A program made the position numbers and the translations under genes. Source: Rhizophagus sp. LPA8_4_AMF (Eukaryota; Glomeromycota; Glomeromycetes; Glomerales; Glomeraceae). From it: a DNA stretch of 24,033 nucleotides. The DNA lies in assembly GCA_021464525.1 (NCBI GenBank), contig JADRCO010000972.1, positions 1 to 24,033 on the forward strand. Reading direction: 5' to 3'. Positions 8,234-18,092 of the stretch are shown piece by piece. Positions within the stretch are counted from its first letter, which is position 1, and every line of letters starts with the position of its first letter. A model generated the notes under the pieces. The model made no database searches and was not told the DNA's origin. It saw only the letters and a list, made by a program, of their open reading frames with translations.

Positions 8234-10484
8234 TTAAAAAGTATGATATGATTCAAATGCTTTCATTTTATCAATAGGCGTTCCAACTTCATTATTATAA
8301 CAATATCCCAACATTGTCATACCATCAGGATCTCCATTTTCGGCTGATTGTTTGAATAAACTAAAAGCTTTTTTATAATTTCTACAAACACCTATTCTAT
8401 CTTTATACATAAAATCCAAATTATATATAGCTAAATTATTTCCATTATCCGCAGCTTTTTCATACCAATTAGCGGCCTTCCTTGGATTTTTTCTAATACC
8501 TGGTATCCCCTTATCATAAATTGTACCCAACTTTAATTGTCCCATCGCATGATCTTTCTTTGCCACTCTTTAAAATATTCGAAAGCCACCTTTTCATTTT
8601 TTTTTTTTGACTCCATTTCCAAGTTGGTAAAATTCTCCAACGAAATATTGCGATAAAACATGCTTTTTTTCCAACGCATCAAAGAATAAATCAAATGATT
8701 TCTTAAGATTAATATTGGTTTCAATTCCTAAATAATAAAAATATCCAAGTAAAAAAAATATAATTTGGTTTATTTTGATGGTACAGTAGCCATTTAAATA
8801 CTTCCTCAGGAGCGATCGTGACCGGTACGGTGCCTTTACTTAATTCATTCTTACTAAGATAATCAAAAATATATTGCTTCCTCAAACATGAAGCATTTTT
8901 CCCCTCATTGGTTGTTTTAAATATAAATGATTCTAATTTATTAGCAACTAATTCTAAATCTGTTGCCAAAATGTCAATTATTTCTTGAGTATTCATGTCA
9001 TCAAATTATTAATTATTTTCGAGATTTCACCATGTAATGAATTTAAAGAATCATGACCCGTATTATCATTACTTGAATTGTCTTCTTTGAGAAAATTCAT
9101 TTCAAAGTCTGGTACTGAAAAACAATTCCCCGATATCGAGTTTGTTTTTAATATGATTGATTTCATAAGAATCGTTTTAACCTTTCGACCACTTGGTTTA
9201 TTGTTGGACGATTACTCGGTTCACCATCCCAACATTCTAAATAAAAACAAAAAAAAAAACAAGAAATAATTAATAAATATACTTTATTAAAAAAAATTTA
9301 GTTATATAGTATAATTATAATTACCAATATACTGTAAATTTTTGCATATTCTTCGGGAGTATTAGGAACCACATTTTCTCTATGACCTTGTGAGATTTCA
9401 ACGACCAAACTAACGTCATAATTTCACCTTCAGTATAAAAAGGAGGGCTATAACTAAATATCTCCCATAATAACACGCCAACGCTATAAACATCGCTCAT
9501 TTTATTTAACGTATATATTATTATTGGGTCGGTACTATATTTTCTTTTACTAAACCTCGTGGGATCAATATAAGGTATTACACCAAAGAATGTTGATTGT
9601 GTTGTTGCATCATCTATTCTTTATGATAAACCAAAATCTGCCAACTTGATGTTATTTTGATGAACCAACACATTACTGGAGTGCTAATTGAAATATAAAT
9701 CGGATGAGATTTTATATTTGAACCTAAAAAGTAAAAAATGCATAAATATATATTTACCAAATCACGATGCATAATTCCTTCATTATGCAGCACTCGCTAG
9801 TTGATATGCCAAGTTATATTTATTATCCCAAGTGAGGTTATTAAGATTTTTCTTCAAATATTGTTTAAGTGTACCGCCGTCAGCATATTCTATAATTAAT
9901 AAATATTTTTTGTTCTCATCCGCTAATGAATAAATTGATCGTAAAAAAAAATGAAAGAAAATTATTATTACCAAATCATTTTCCGGAATGATGAAAATGC
10001 ATTAAAATTAAAAATTACTACTTTACCTGTTACTCCGTAAAAGCTGATTATATTATTATGATAATCATTGTAATTATAACTAAATAAATTTAAATTCGAG
10101 AAATAAATATAAATTTGTGATTTTACGATAATCGTGTATATACAGTATATATATGTATACATATTTAAATTACCTCATGAACAACTTCTTTGGCAGTAGC
10201 ATTATTAAAATTCAAAAAAGATTTTAATGCCAAATATTTTGAATTTTTCCAATTTGCACGATAAACATTCCTATGGCAAAGGAAACTCTAGTCAATGGCG
10301 GCTGTAACCTTGACGGTCCTAAGGTAGCGAAATTCCTTGGCATTTAAATGATGTCCCGCAAAATCCTCCGGTCCCGATTACACTAATATCACTAAATTTA
10401 GAATAATCATAATATTTAAAATATTCCTTCGTAATGGCCTCTTCTATCCAGTCCAAGCCATTCGTTTTTGGTATTTTCAGACAT
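8234..10484 (-). pseudogene. TKL kinase/Sel1 pseudogene, tandem paralog of 5690-7846
   Basis: The homology runs from ATG 10484 (MSENTKNEW) to a stop at 8234, with introns at the same sites as the intact gene (for example after the H-E codons at 10174 and after H-R-D-L near 9760), so it arose by DNA duplication and not by retroposition. Lesions seen: a frameshift right after the first nine codons; an 88-bp rRNA fragment in the glycine loop (10273-10360); erosion of the exon-2 start; a deletion of about 11 bp removing the V-L-C-L-H block before the catalytic loop (near 9788); an in-frame TAA just after D-F-G-L-S (9623-9621); a frameshift after F-Y-T-E-G-E (near 9420); frameshifts in the linker; and two frameshifts in the Sel1 part (near 8722 and 8563). 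Sel1 repeats remain recognisable (W-Y-E-K-A-A-D-N-G-N, A-F-S-L-F-K-Q-S-A-E-N-G). No functional kinase can be made. Confidence 0.9.
10273..10360 (+). other. organelle-type large-subunit rRNA fragment (probable NUMT)
   Basis: The plus strand carries CAATGGCGGCTGTAACC, then GACGGTCCTAAGGTAGCGA and AATTCCTTGGCATTTAAATG, and ends with GATGTCCCGCA. GGTCCTAAGGTAGCGAAATTCCTTG is the near-universal bacterial/organellar form of the LSU rRNA domain IV core; nuclear fungal 25S has CTCTTAAGGTAGCCAAATGCC at this place. A mitochondrial origin is therefore likely, with a bacterial endosymbiont as the alternative. It interrupts the kinase pseudogene between the codons for G-G-F and V-Y-R-A-N and is antisense to that gene. 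Boundaries are inferred from where kinase homology stops and resumes, to within a few bases. Confidence 0.85.
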
Positions 10485-12328
10485 ATTTATAGATTGAGTA
10501 GCGGGTAATTCGTTATTTATTGTATTAATTAAAAAAGAAAAATAATAGTAAAATTAATATTTATTTTTTTGGAAATTGTGGTAAGATTATATAACGTACT
10601 GTACTTCGTTGATTATATATATTTATAGATATTCTTTTTAACTGTTAATTCAGGGTGTAACTTATCCCTTTCAAAAAAATTTAAAAAATTAAATTATTTG
10701 TAACGGAAGTTCCCATTTTAATTACCGAAACCGATTACTAGATCATATTAAGATCTAAAAACGTTAAAAACGTGCAAATTATTTAGGTTGATTTTGATTA
10801 CCGAATTTTCGGGTAAATCAGCTGACGATCACAAAATTTCAATTTTGGATTGTGAATATCAGGCCTATCAATAAAGAGATTTAATAAATTCATCGTACAA
10901 TTTGTATTGTTTGGATTTTTTTGGTATCGAATTAAAATTCTGGATCCCCATAATAGGTTAAATTTTATTCACTATGAAAGTGTTCTTATTTAACGCCTAG
11001 AATTTTACTTCTCCTCATAGAAATAAATCACGAAAATATCGAATTTAAATAAACTCACATCTAATGACCAATTTATCATAATATGCTCCTAAATCTTATT
11101 TTTTTCATTGACATTCGGTTGTATATCAAAGAAAATTAAATAAGAAGAAACTGCGGACAATAAAGTTCAACTTAAGTATGTAAAAATTGGTATTATTACA
11201 TACCGCTGCGGATTAGCTGTGAATTACTATGTTAGTTTTGAACATATATTGTAAATTAGAACGATAGTGATATCCATCAAAGATATTGAAATATTTAATA
11301 ATAGCCAGAATGAATTAAAAACAAAAAATTTGGGACGCTACGCATGTCAAATGCTCGCTCAGATTATTTATGATTATCTTGATTAATGCACAGGTAAATT
11401 GTTAACCCATTAATCAAAGGAGTACCGACTAATCGAACTTTTACTGCATATACTAAATTTGGACAAAACTTATCTTTGACATAAATTGCATTATGGTCGA
11501 GGATTATTTCTGCGGACGATCACTTTCCGGATCAAGCGAAAAAGAATTATAGAATTATCGAACTCAAGTTCTTGTATGTGTTAGTAATATTCTAAGATGA
11601 TGCAATTCTATTGGTGCATTTTCTATTATGATATCCAAAATCGGGTTTATTAATTTCTTTTTTTATTAATTGAAATTTCAAACAATATTTACAAAAATTA
11701 ATTATATTGTTACAACTCAGTAAGTAAAGATCTACATTCTGTTGTCGTTTAAAAATAGCATGGAAATTCCAAGAAAACTAAAGAAACTTTAAATGACGTA
11801 AAAGTACCTGTAAAAGTTCGTTGTAAAAGTATTTATCGTAAGTTGTTTGTATTTTCCATTTTATATAAGCATATTTTTAATTATTTATCATTAATAAAAT
11901 TTTTTTACTGGTAAATTCTTATCAAGTATTTTATTATATTTCAATTTTTGGAGAATATTAAAGGAGAACAAGGAAAAAGAACGTAGTAACACAGTAACAA
12001 AAAATATACAAATATGTAAAAGGAGTTATATTCCGATTTGACTCACACATATATGACATAATCATTTTTTCAAAAAATTTAAATTTAGTAAATGTTGGAC
12101 AACTTTTTTTTTAAGTTCAATGAAACATAATTTTTTTTTTTTAAGCTTTTTCTTCTTTTTTTTTAGAAAAAAAAGAAAAAAGCAAAAAATTAATTAAATG
12201 AGCATTTAACTTATATTAATAATCTGTTCAAGAATTAAATAACACGTCAAAATTAACGTTCCTAATTAACGTATAAATTAAAATATTTGACACACATTAT
12301 TAAATCACACACCACCACTTTTTCTGAT
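10485..12328. other. gene-poor spacer, possible decayed coding traces
   Basis: No intact gene is recognised. The block 10720-10830 contains an imperfect palindrome TTACCGAATTTTCGGGTAA. The plus strand around 11485-11580 has a short open stretch (A-L-W-S-R-I-I-S-A-D-D-H-F-P-D-Q-A) of ordinary composition and higher GC than its surroundings, which may be a relic of a gene, but I cannot assign it. Before the next gene lies the poly-purine/poly-pyrimidine hairpin at 12145-12183. Confidence 0.4.
12145..12183. repeat. T/C-run and A/G-run hairpin
   Basis: GCTTTTTCTTCTTTTTTTT is followed after two bases by AAAAAAAAGAAAAAAGC, giving a hairpin about 17-19 bp long in the upstream region of the membrane-protein gene at 12342. 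It is the same type of A/T foldback found before the F-box loci. Possible roles are nucleosome exclusion at a promoter or simple slippage; neither is shown. Confidence 0.5.
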
Positions 12329-12370
12329 ATGAACAGAAAATATGAATTTAATAACGATTTTATTGAATAA
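12329..12370 (+). promoter_or_regulatory. overlapping upstream ORF
   Basis: An ATG 13 bases before the main start opens a 13-codon frame, out of phase with the main gene, that ends at TAA 12370 inside it. If the transcript begins upstream, scanning ribosomes would meet this ATG first, so it could dampen translation. The main ATG context (AAAATATGA) and the uORF context (GATATGA) both have A at -3 or nearby. This is inference only. Confidence 0.4.
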
Positions 12371-12833
12371 TTTACGAAATAATTTTGTTAAATATTTATT
12401 ACTATCATTTTTATTGATTGCTCTTATTAATGAAGATTCATCCGTACTTGGAAAAAGCATATTTCCAGGAAAGGCTTTTAGTGAGGCTGGGGCTAAAAGA
12501 CCTGGACTTGGAAAACCTGTAAATGGAATATCTGGACATGGAAAACCTGGACATGGAATACCTGGACATAAAGTTTTAGAGAACCCCGGAGATAAATTTG
12601 GAAGTGTTACTGATGATTTTGCAAAGTCTAATAATGTCGATAAAGATGATTTAAAAAATGATAAATCTTATGAAGGAAATAAAGAAACAGAAAAAACGAA
12701 AAGTTCTAAAGATTCTAATCCACTCATTTTAGCAATAATAGCATTACTAATTTTAGTAGTATTAAGTTCAATTTATGCTTGGTTTAAACATCGTAATAGA
12801 AAAAATGCTGGTGGAAATGATAATTATGTATAA
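12342..12833 (+). CDS. small predicted single-pass membrane protein with GHGKP/GHGIP repeats
   Basis: A 163-residue frame starts at ATG 12342. Residues about 15-29 are hydrophobic after K/R-containing polar residues and look like a signal peptide or signal anchor. Residues 55-77 are a glycine/proline/histidine repeat encoded by four 15-bp units. Residues 78-125 are polar and highly charged (D/K/E/S-rich, probably disordered). Residues 126-148 form a strong hydrophobic membrane segment followed by K-H-R-N-R-K, which suggests a short cytoplasmic tail and a type I topology if the N-terminal signal is cleaved. No cysteine and no catalytic motif is visible. I do not recognise the family; a cell-wall or surface role is a guess from architecture. 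The gene stands alone without close neighbours and lacks introns. Confidence 0.65.
   Translation: MNLITILLNNLRNNFVKYLLLSFLLIALINEDSSVLGKSIFPGKAFSEAGAKRPGLGKPVNGISGHGKPGHGIPGHKVLENPGDKFGSVTDDFAKSNNVDKDDLKNDKSYEGNKETEKTKSSKDSNPLILAIIALLILVVLSSIYAWFKHRNRKNAGGNDNYV
12504..12569 (+). repeat. 15-bp tandem repeat, four units plus a partial, coding
   Basis: The units are GGACTTGGAAAACCT, GTAAATGGAATATCT, GGACATGGAAAACCT and GGACATGGAATACCT, then a partial GGACAT. Alternation of K and I in the five-residue peptide unit suggests a 30-bp higher-order period. Length variation by whole units would keep the frame. Confidence 0.8.
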
Positions 12834-13493
12834 AAATAACAACCCGTTTGTTTCTTATTATTTATTATTAAATATTATTTATCATTCAACTGTCAATGTA
12901 TTATTAATAAATTTATTGCACATATTTTACCAATAACCAATTCTATTGTCTCGGCGTCTCATAAAATAATTTTTTCTCGTTAGTGAATTCCCTCTTGCAT
13001 AGATAATAACCCGACGGGTTTGATGCACAGTATTCATGTCGATCAGTTACATGACCCCGATTGACTGATCGTCATTTGCACTTTTTAACTACAGTATATA
13101 AATACAATTTTAAATAATTATTCGATTAAAATTGACAAGTTTAAATCATTTTTCTATACTTTACATCCACCATGATTTAAAGCACAAATTGTGTTTGTTT
13201 AATAGTCTCGGACATTATACAAAATCGAATTTTTAAATTGCTGACAAAAAAAAAAAAAAATGTTATAGTCTACAATAACAAGTCAAGTTATCCGAGTTGG
13301 TCAATTAACTTGGTCACTCTTTACCCTAAACTCAGTTGATTCAATTATATTTGTCATATAACTAAGTCAAAAAAATTATTTTCCAGACAGAATAAAAATT
13401 ATTATCCGGTATTTTATAATTGGTGATGGTTATAATATCATGCGTATCAGGTAAAGATTAAAAAAGTTTGATGGTTACACCGGATAAATCACT
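12834..13493. other. intergenic stretch without a recognised gene
   Basis: The stretch is AT-rich with a poly-A run at 13246-13260. One imperfect hairpin, CGATCAGT...ACTGATCG, lies at about 13039-13070. No ORF or RNA gene is supported. Confidence 0.5.
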
Positions 13494-13494
13494 C

Positions 13495-13660
13495 ATTCGG
13501 CACAAAGCACCGAATAACTAATGCTACTTAAAGATAGCTTGTGATATTGGAAATCAAATTTAATCAGTCCGATCCTGAACTCCTTCGGAGCCAGGATCAA
13601 CCAATCAAATTTGATTTACCCAATATCATAGTTATTCGGCACGAAGTGCCGAATAACTAT
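13495..13660. repeat. hairpin-built foldback element with palindromic ends
   Basis: The right end is a perfect palindrome ATAGTTATTCGGCAC-GAA-GTGCCGAATAACTAT (15-bp stem, 13628-13660). The left end, ATTCGGCACAAAGCACCGAAT (13495-13515), is a degenerate version of the same hairpin. Inside, GATATTGGAAATCAAATT (13543-13560) is inverted at 13608-13627. The centre is a hairpin GATCCTG...CAGGATC with an inner CTCC-TTC-GGAG stem (13571-13598). Only small loops and mismatches break the overall fold. It carries no ORF. It resembles a MITE or a double-hairpin element; no target duplication was identified. Confidence 0.7.
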
Positions 13661-15206
13661 TAAGTACTACGCAAAATAATCAATAACAATAAATAGTTTG
13701 CAAATTTTGGTCAATTCACTGCAAAATCATGCCTGGTGCCTCTTTATTTGAAAAATGAAACTTTTGTTTCCAATATTTTTGCCAGTACTATTTTATTCTG
13801 TTGGACATAAACCATGTCGTGAACACGCTGTTTAAGATATCGTCGGAGATTAAAGTTATTGTTGATAAAGAGAGACATTTATTTATGCATAATATTTCTT
13901 TTACATATAAAAAGAGAAAAAGGAGTTAAAATTATATAAATCAGGCAATACAAAATGTTAAATTGGAAAAAATAAAGAAATTTCCGTATGCAAAATAGTT
14001 TAAAAAATTTAATTTCCTTTATCATATAACAATTTACTTTTAATACCATGTAACTTTTTTATACTAAAATTTACGTATTAAATATTTTGTTCAATATCAT
14101 ACTACTTTTTAAACACAGTTTTAACCTTTTTTCTTTAAATACCTTTTTTTTTATACGACTGTTGAGAAGTTTCTTTCTATTTTCGTTCCAGTTTTTAGAT
14201 GGTTTGTATTAGTCTTCTTTGATTGGTTTACTTAGTTCTTTTATTCAAAAAATATATTATCGTCTTTTAATCTCCTGAGAAATTCTGTTGGTTTTTCCAA
14301 AGATCACAAGGGCTTTTCGCTGATAAAACATGTGATACTGTGATAGGTACGTACTGATTATAAATACTAAGACCATTGTGCCATGCGCGCCAGTATCCAC
14401 TGGCATCCACTGCTATCAACAATATTAATACATCAGGCTCTTCCTTGTAAATACTTCAATTCAAAATATTTTATTTCCAAAAAGCATAATTTATAGTTTC
14501 TAAAATGAAATGCCATATCTCACCGTTATTTAGCACCCTATTTTTACTATAGAGGTGTTTAATTTCAAGTACCGAATATGTTAATTTTTAAAGTCCATAT
14601 TTCTATCGATGATCTAATGGTCGTGAGAAGATAAAATTTAGTTCATTGGATAAAGTTATTTTTATATTAAGTGTGGGATGCTTAATTTTGGGTTCTTAAT
14701 AACATCAAATACAGTATTAATTATCTTAGGAACAATATAAAATAATTGTTATGAAATGGTTTATCTTTTTTTTTCTGTTCCATTGGTAAAAATATTAAGG
14801 CTTAGCACATTTTCTCTAGTACTTTTCTCCATAACAGATAATTTTATTAAATTATTAAATAACAATATAGATAACTCTACACTCTATAGTATCACCGCAG
14901 AAAAATGTCACGTTCACGTGACTTTGATGCTGGTCGAATACTGCACGAAATATTATATTATTAAACTCTTCATTTTAATAATAACAAAATAATATTTATA
15001 CATTGTAATGATAAAAATTAAGAGATTTTATATAATGAGCTTTCTCTTCTTGAGGATAAAATATAATAAAAAACTTGTTAACATTACAAATAATTTTTAT
15101 TGAGAGAAATAATTGTTATAGGTATCGATAATGAAATCATGAACATATACTTGTATATACAGTACTTTTAAAATGTTCAGCGTGTGTACGTGACATTCGG
15201 TCCTTC
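13661..15206. other. intergenic stretch without a recognised gene
   Basis: AT-rich DNA. The short open frame at 14756-14992 is hydrophobic low-complexity translation of T-rich DNA and I do not support it. No tRNA-type B box or other RNA signal was found. A small direct repeat of ATCCACTG occurs at 14395-14411. Confidence 0.5.
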
Positions 15207-15451
15207 CCTATTATGAAATTGTAACAAATAGAAATTGTGAGAGTTCAGTTGGTAATTTTGGTATTATTGTTTCTCAATGTGATTACTTTAATGTCAATTT
15301 AATTTATTATGACATAATTTATCAATCTATCAGTATACTGTAAATTGCTCTTTCACCTTTTCATTCTTTTTTTTCTTTGAAAAAAAAAGAAAAATTTTTT
15401 ATTCATTTTTTCCTGAAAGAAAAATTTTATTCTTTTTATATCTGAAAAAAA
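15207..15451 (+). promoter_or_regulatory. duplicated 5' flank of F-box pseudogene copy 2
   Basis: It contains CTATTATGAAATTGTAAC, ATTGTGAGAGTTCA, then TCAATTTAATTTATTATGAC, followed by T-run/A-run hairpins up to the former start codon. The order matches the flanks of the other two F-box loci. The uninterrupted AATTTAATTTATTATGAC supplies the empty site for the insertion at 2340-3614. Confidence 0.55.
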
Positions 15452-16423
15452 ATATCAAAGTTAAATAGTGATGTTCCTAATTATATTTTTCAAGATTTAC
15501 ATTGCTTAATTCTTTCTAATTCAAATAATATGAAAATTTTTAAAAATTCTTTATATTTCTGTTTGTTTGTTAACAAACATTGGTGTGAAGTCATGATTCC
15601 AACTTTATAGAGTTATCCTCGTTTGTGTGTTTTATAAAAATGAATCATTACCCAACATTATCATTTCTCATTTATCAGTCCAATTCATTAAACTTTTGAA
15701 AGATGAAAGTATCATTGAAGCAAATTTTCAGAAACAAAAACTTTCATAAACTATGTTAGATATTGTAAATATCTTAATGATATTCATAAAACTTTTCCAA
15801 GAAGATCATCAAGTTTATTGAAGGAAGAAATTTATAAGTTTTTTATTCATCTATAAAATGTTTGAGTTTAGATATGATAAGTTAATCATAAACTAGTATA
15901 TAAGTATATAACATGCTTAAATTATCATAAACTTTAAATACTTGATTTACCAGGTGTATCACGATAAGTATTATTCAAAATACCAATGGAAATCTATGGA
16001 AAATCAAAATCAGACCTGATTTTTGTGATCAAGCAAAAGAATATAATCGGACAATCCACAAATATTGCCCAAATATAAAATACATTACAGTATTTTTAAT
16101 AGATGATGAAACCCTGAAAGAACTAGAGAACATTTTCATCAAATGCCAACACTTGGTAGCAATAGATTTAAGTAATAGTGCAGCTGTTAAACTTGCTGAA
16201 TTTATTGGTTAAATTAACTCCACTCACTATACAAAGTTTACATTAATCTTGATAGAGAATTATTAAAATTATTTGTTACTAATTGGAATTGTAAAGGTAA
16301 ATTACTTTACATTTATACCATTATTGTTTATATGTTAATTTTACTAAAATAGGAGGAATTGTTGAACTTGATTATTATGAAGGTGATTTTTGGAATTATG
16401 AAAATAATTGGTTAAATAAATAA
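15452..16423 (+). pseudogene. F-box/LRR-like pseudogene, copy 2
   Basis: This copy aligns to the intact F-box gene and to copy 3. The start codon is ATA in place of ATG (15452-15454). The I-P-I-L-W tryptophan codon is TAG near 15608. Several frameshifts follow, and roughly 390 bp of the LRR-like middle are missing between about 15880 and 15945. From 15985 to about 16165 it is almost identical to copy 3. The C-terminal part (I-V-E-L-D-Y-Y-E-G-D-F-W-N-Y) is still readable to the stop at 16421-16423. No product is expected. Confidence 0.85.
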
Positions 16424-16900
16424 AAATAATTATTAATATAAAATATTTGGAATTGTAATTCATGTTTATGACTTTTAGAATAATAAAAGAAAATTAGTAA
16501 TTAAACTTTGGTTTTAAGATTATTGAATTTTAGGAAGCTTAGAATATCTTTATTAACACATTTCTCACTTTTCTCGTGATTAAAATATATGCCAGAATAT
16601 TCAGATAAAAAAAAAGTGATTAAGTATCATAAAAATATTTCTTGGCCAAATTAGTGTGGGTAGCTTATTTATGATTGTATATTGAAATATCAATATTTGT
16701 CCAGTTTTCATACATTATTTGTCTGGAATTTATCCAGTTTTCATCCAGTTTTCAGTTTTCTTTTTTTCCAATGATATAACTGCATACAACATTTTGAAAA
16801 TGGCAATAATATATCATAAAATACCCCTCAAACATTCTCAAGGATTTTTGGAAGAGGAGAGGATGGCAGATGATATGACTATACTTGCCACCTAAATAAA

Positions 16901-16985
16901 TGGGATTGGAATTCCATACCATTCCATTCAAATCCATTTCTATCCAAAACTAATTTCCAAATCGGCAAATCCCATTCCAAATCCA
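16901..16985. repeat. CCATTCC/TGGGATTGG imperfect inverted repeat cluster
   Basis: TGGGATTGGAATTCC at 16901-16915 faces AAATCCCATTCCAAATCC at 16967-16984 in inverted sense, with further CCATTCCATTCAAATCC words between. It is probably a remnant of a dispersed foldback repeat, with a related scrap at 4031-4065. Confidence 0.4.
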
Positions 16986-17558
16986 AAAATTTTTCAGGTA
17001 ACATTTTATTTATTTCCATTTTAATTGACAGTTCATTATGTTTTGCAATTTTGCACATTTTTAGCTTCAATACTGTAAATGAAAATCAATGGCATTTTAT
17101 TGTTTTAAGACTTTTTGTAAATTATTCCTTACCTGTCAGAGCTAGCATGGACCATCTTTCTATAATCTCTGGATGATGATATTCAAAAAATGCCTAGTGA
17201 TTTTAGATATCCTACTGTATAATTCTGGCTAAAATTAAAAGATCATTGCAGGAATTCCTTTTTTGAAATATTGTACAAGAAGGTTATATTTAGATTTTCT
17301 GGTAACCAATTTCCATTTTTCCAAGAACAAAATTTCCTTTTTTGGAACGTGAAATGTCATTTGACTTGGTAGAAAGATGTAACCTGCACGTTATGTGAAA
17401 TTCTAGCAAAATATTCTATTGAACGAAAGGAGGATTGGAACCTATTCTTACCGCCCTATTTGCGTATAGAACAATGCGGCAAAACACTACCCGGTATGAA
17501 CCGTTCTACCTCACCTAATGGGAGAAACCTTTTTAGATGATGTCATTCCGTATCATAA

Positions 17559-17572
17559 CACGTGATCACGTG
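17559..17572. promoter_or_regulatory. double CACGTG palindrome
   Basis: CACGTGATCACGTG is a perfect 14-bp palindrome formed by two CACGTG E-boxes sharing a GATC centre, about 520 bp upstream of the copy-3 F-box start. CACGTG is the classical site for bHLH factors such as fungal Cbf1/Pho4. Whether it is used here is unknown, since the downstream gene is broken. Confidence 0.3.
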
Positions 17573-17805
17573 ATTGTATATTATTGCTTTGTTGTGATAA
17601 ACTCAATCAGTTTACAGCTTTTCAGTTAAATAAACAAAATTTATAATTATATAAATTATTACTAATAATGGCTATGTAAAAAATGTTAGGCTTAGAATAT
17701 AAAATATTTTGAATGAGCATGAATTTAATATACTGTTTGATAAAATTATTAAAGACTATGTTTATTTATGTCATATTATTTTATTTAAATTACCATTGTC
17801 CTTTC

Positions 17806-18092
17806 CTATTATGAAATTGTAACAAATGGAAAACAACACTATTGTGAGAGTTCATTACAACTAATAATTAGTTAGGCTGTTATAACTATTAATAATTTTA
17901 TAGCAAATAGTTATGTTAATTTAATTTATTATGACACAATATAACAGTATAAATTGTCTTTTTTTTTCTTTTTTTCCCGGAAAAAAATTTCATTCAAATA
18001 TTTCTTTTTTTTCCTGAAAAAAATTAAAAATTTCATTCTTTTTATTTCTTTTTTCCTAAAAAAAAAAACTTCTTTTTATTTACTAAAAAAGT
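17806..18092 (+). promoter_or_regulatory. duplicated 5' flank of F-box pseudogene copy 3
   Basis: It has CTATTATGAAATTGTAAC, ACTATTGTGAGAGTTCATT, TTATGTTAATTTAATTTATTATGAC, and then three T-run/A-run hairpins of the TTTCCTGAAAAAAA type before ATG 18093. It is collinear with the flanks of copies 1 and 2. Confidence 0.55.

Larger units (their letters stand above)
16424..17805. other. spacer between F-box pseudogenes
   Basis: The first 100 bp are 3' flank shared with copy 3 (TTTAGAATAATAAAAGAAAATTA). GTCCAGTTTTCAT-type words repeat at 16698-16760. Degenerate CCATTCCAAATCC words with an inverted TGGGATTGGAATTCC lie at 16901-16985. Short minus-strand frames over 16752-17070 are only openings in this repetitive DNA. 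No gene is supported. Confidence 0.45.

Noticed and set aside
14756..14992. 78-residue hydrophobic plus-strand frame
   Set aside because: Low-complexity translation of T-rich DNA; no start context, no flanking gene structure.
16650..16893. Possible third hAT MITE ending TTGCCACCTA near 16884-16893
   Set aside because: The inverted end TAGGTGGCAA and an 8-bp duplicate of AATAAATG could not be found on the left side.
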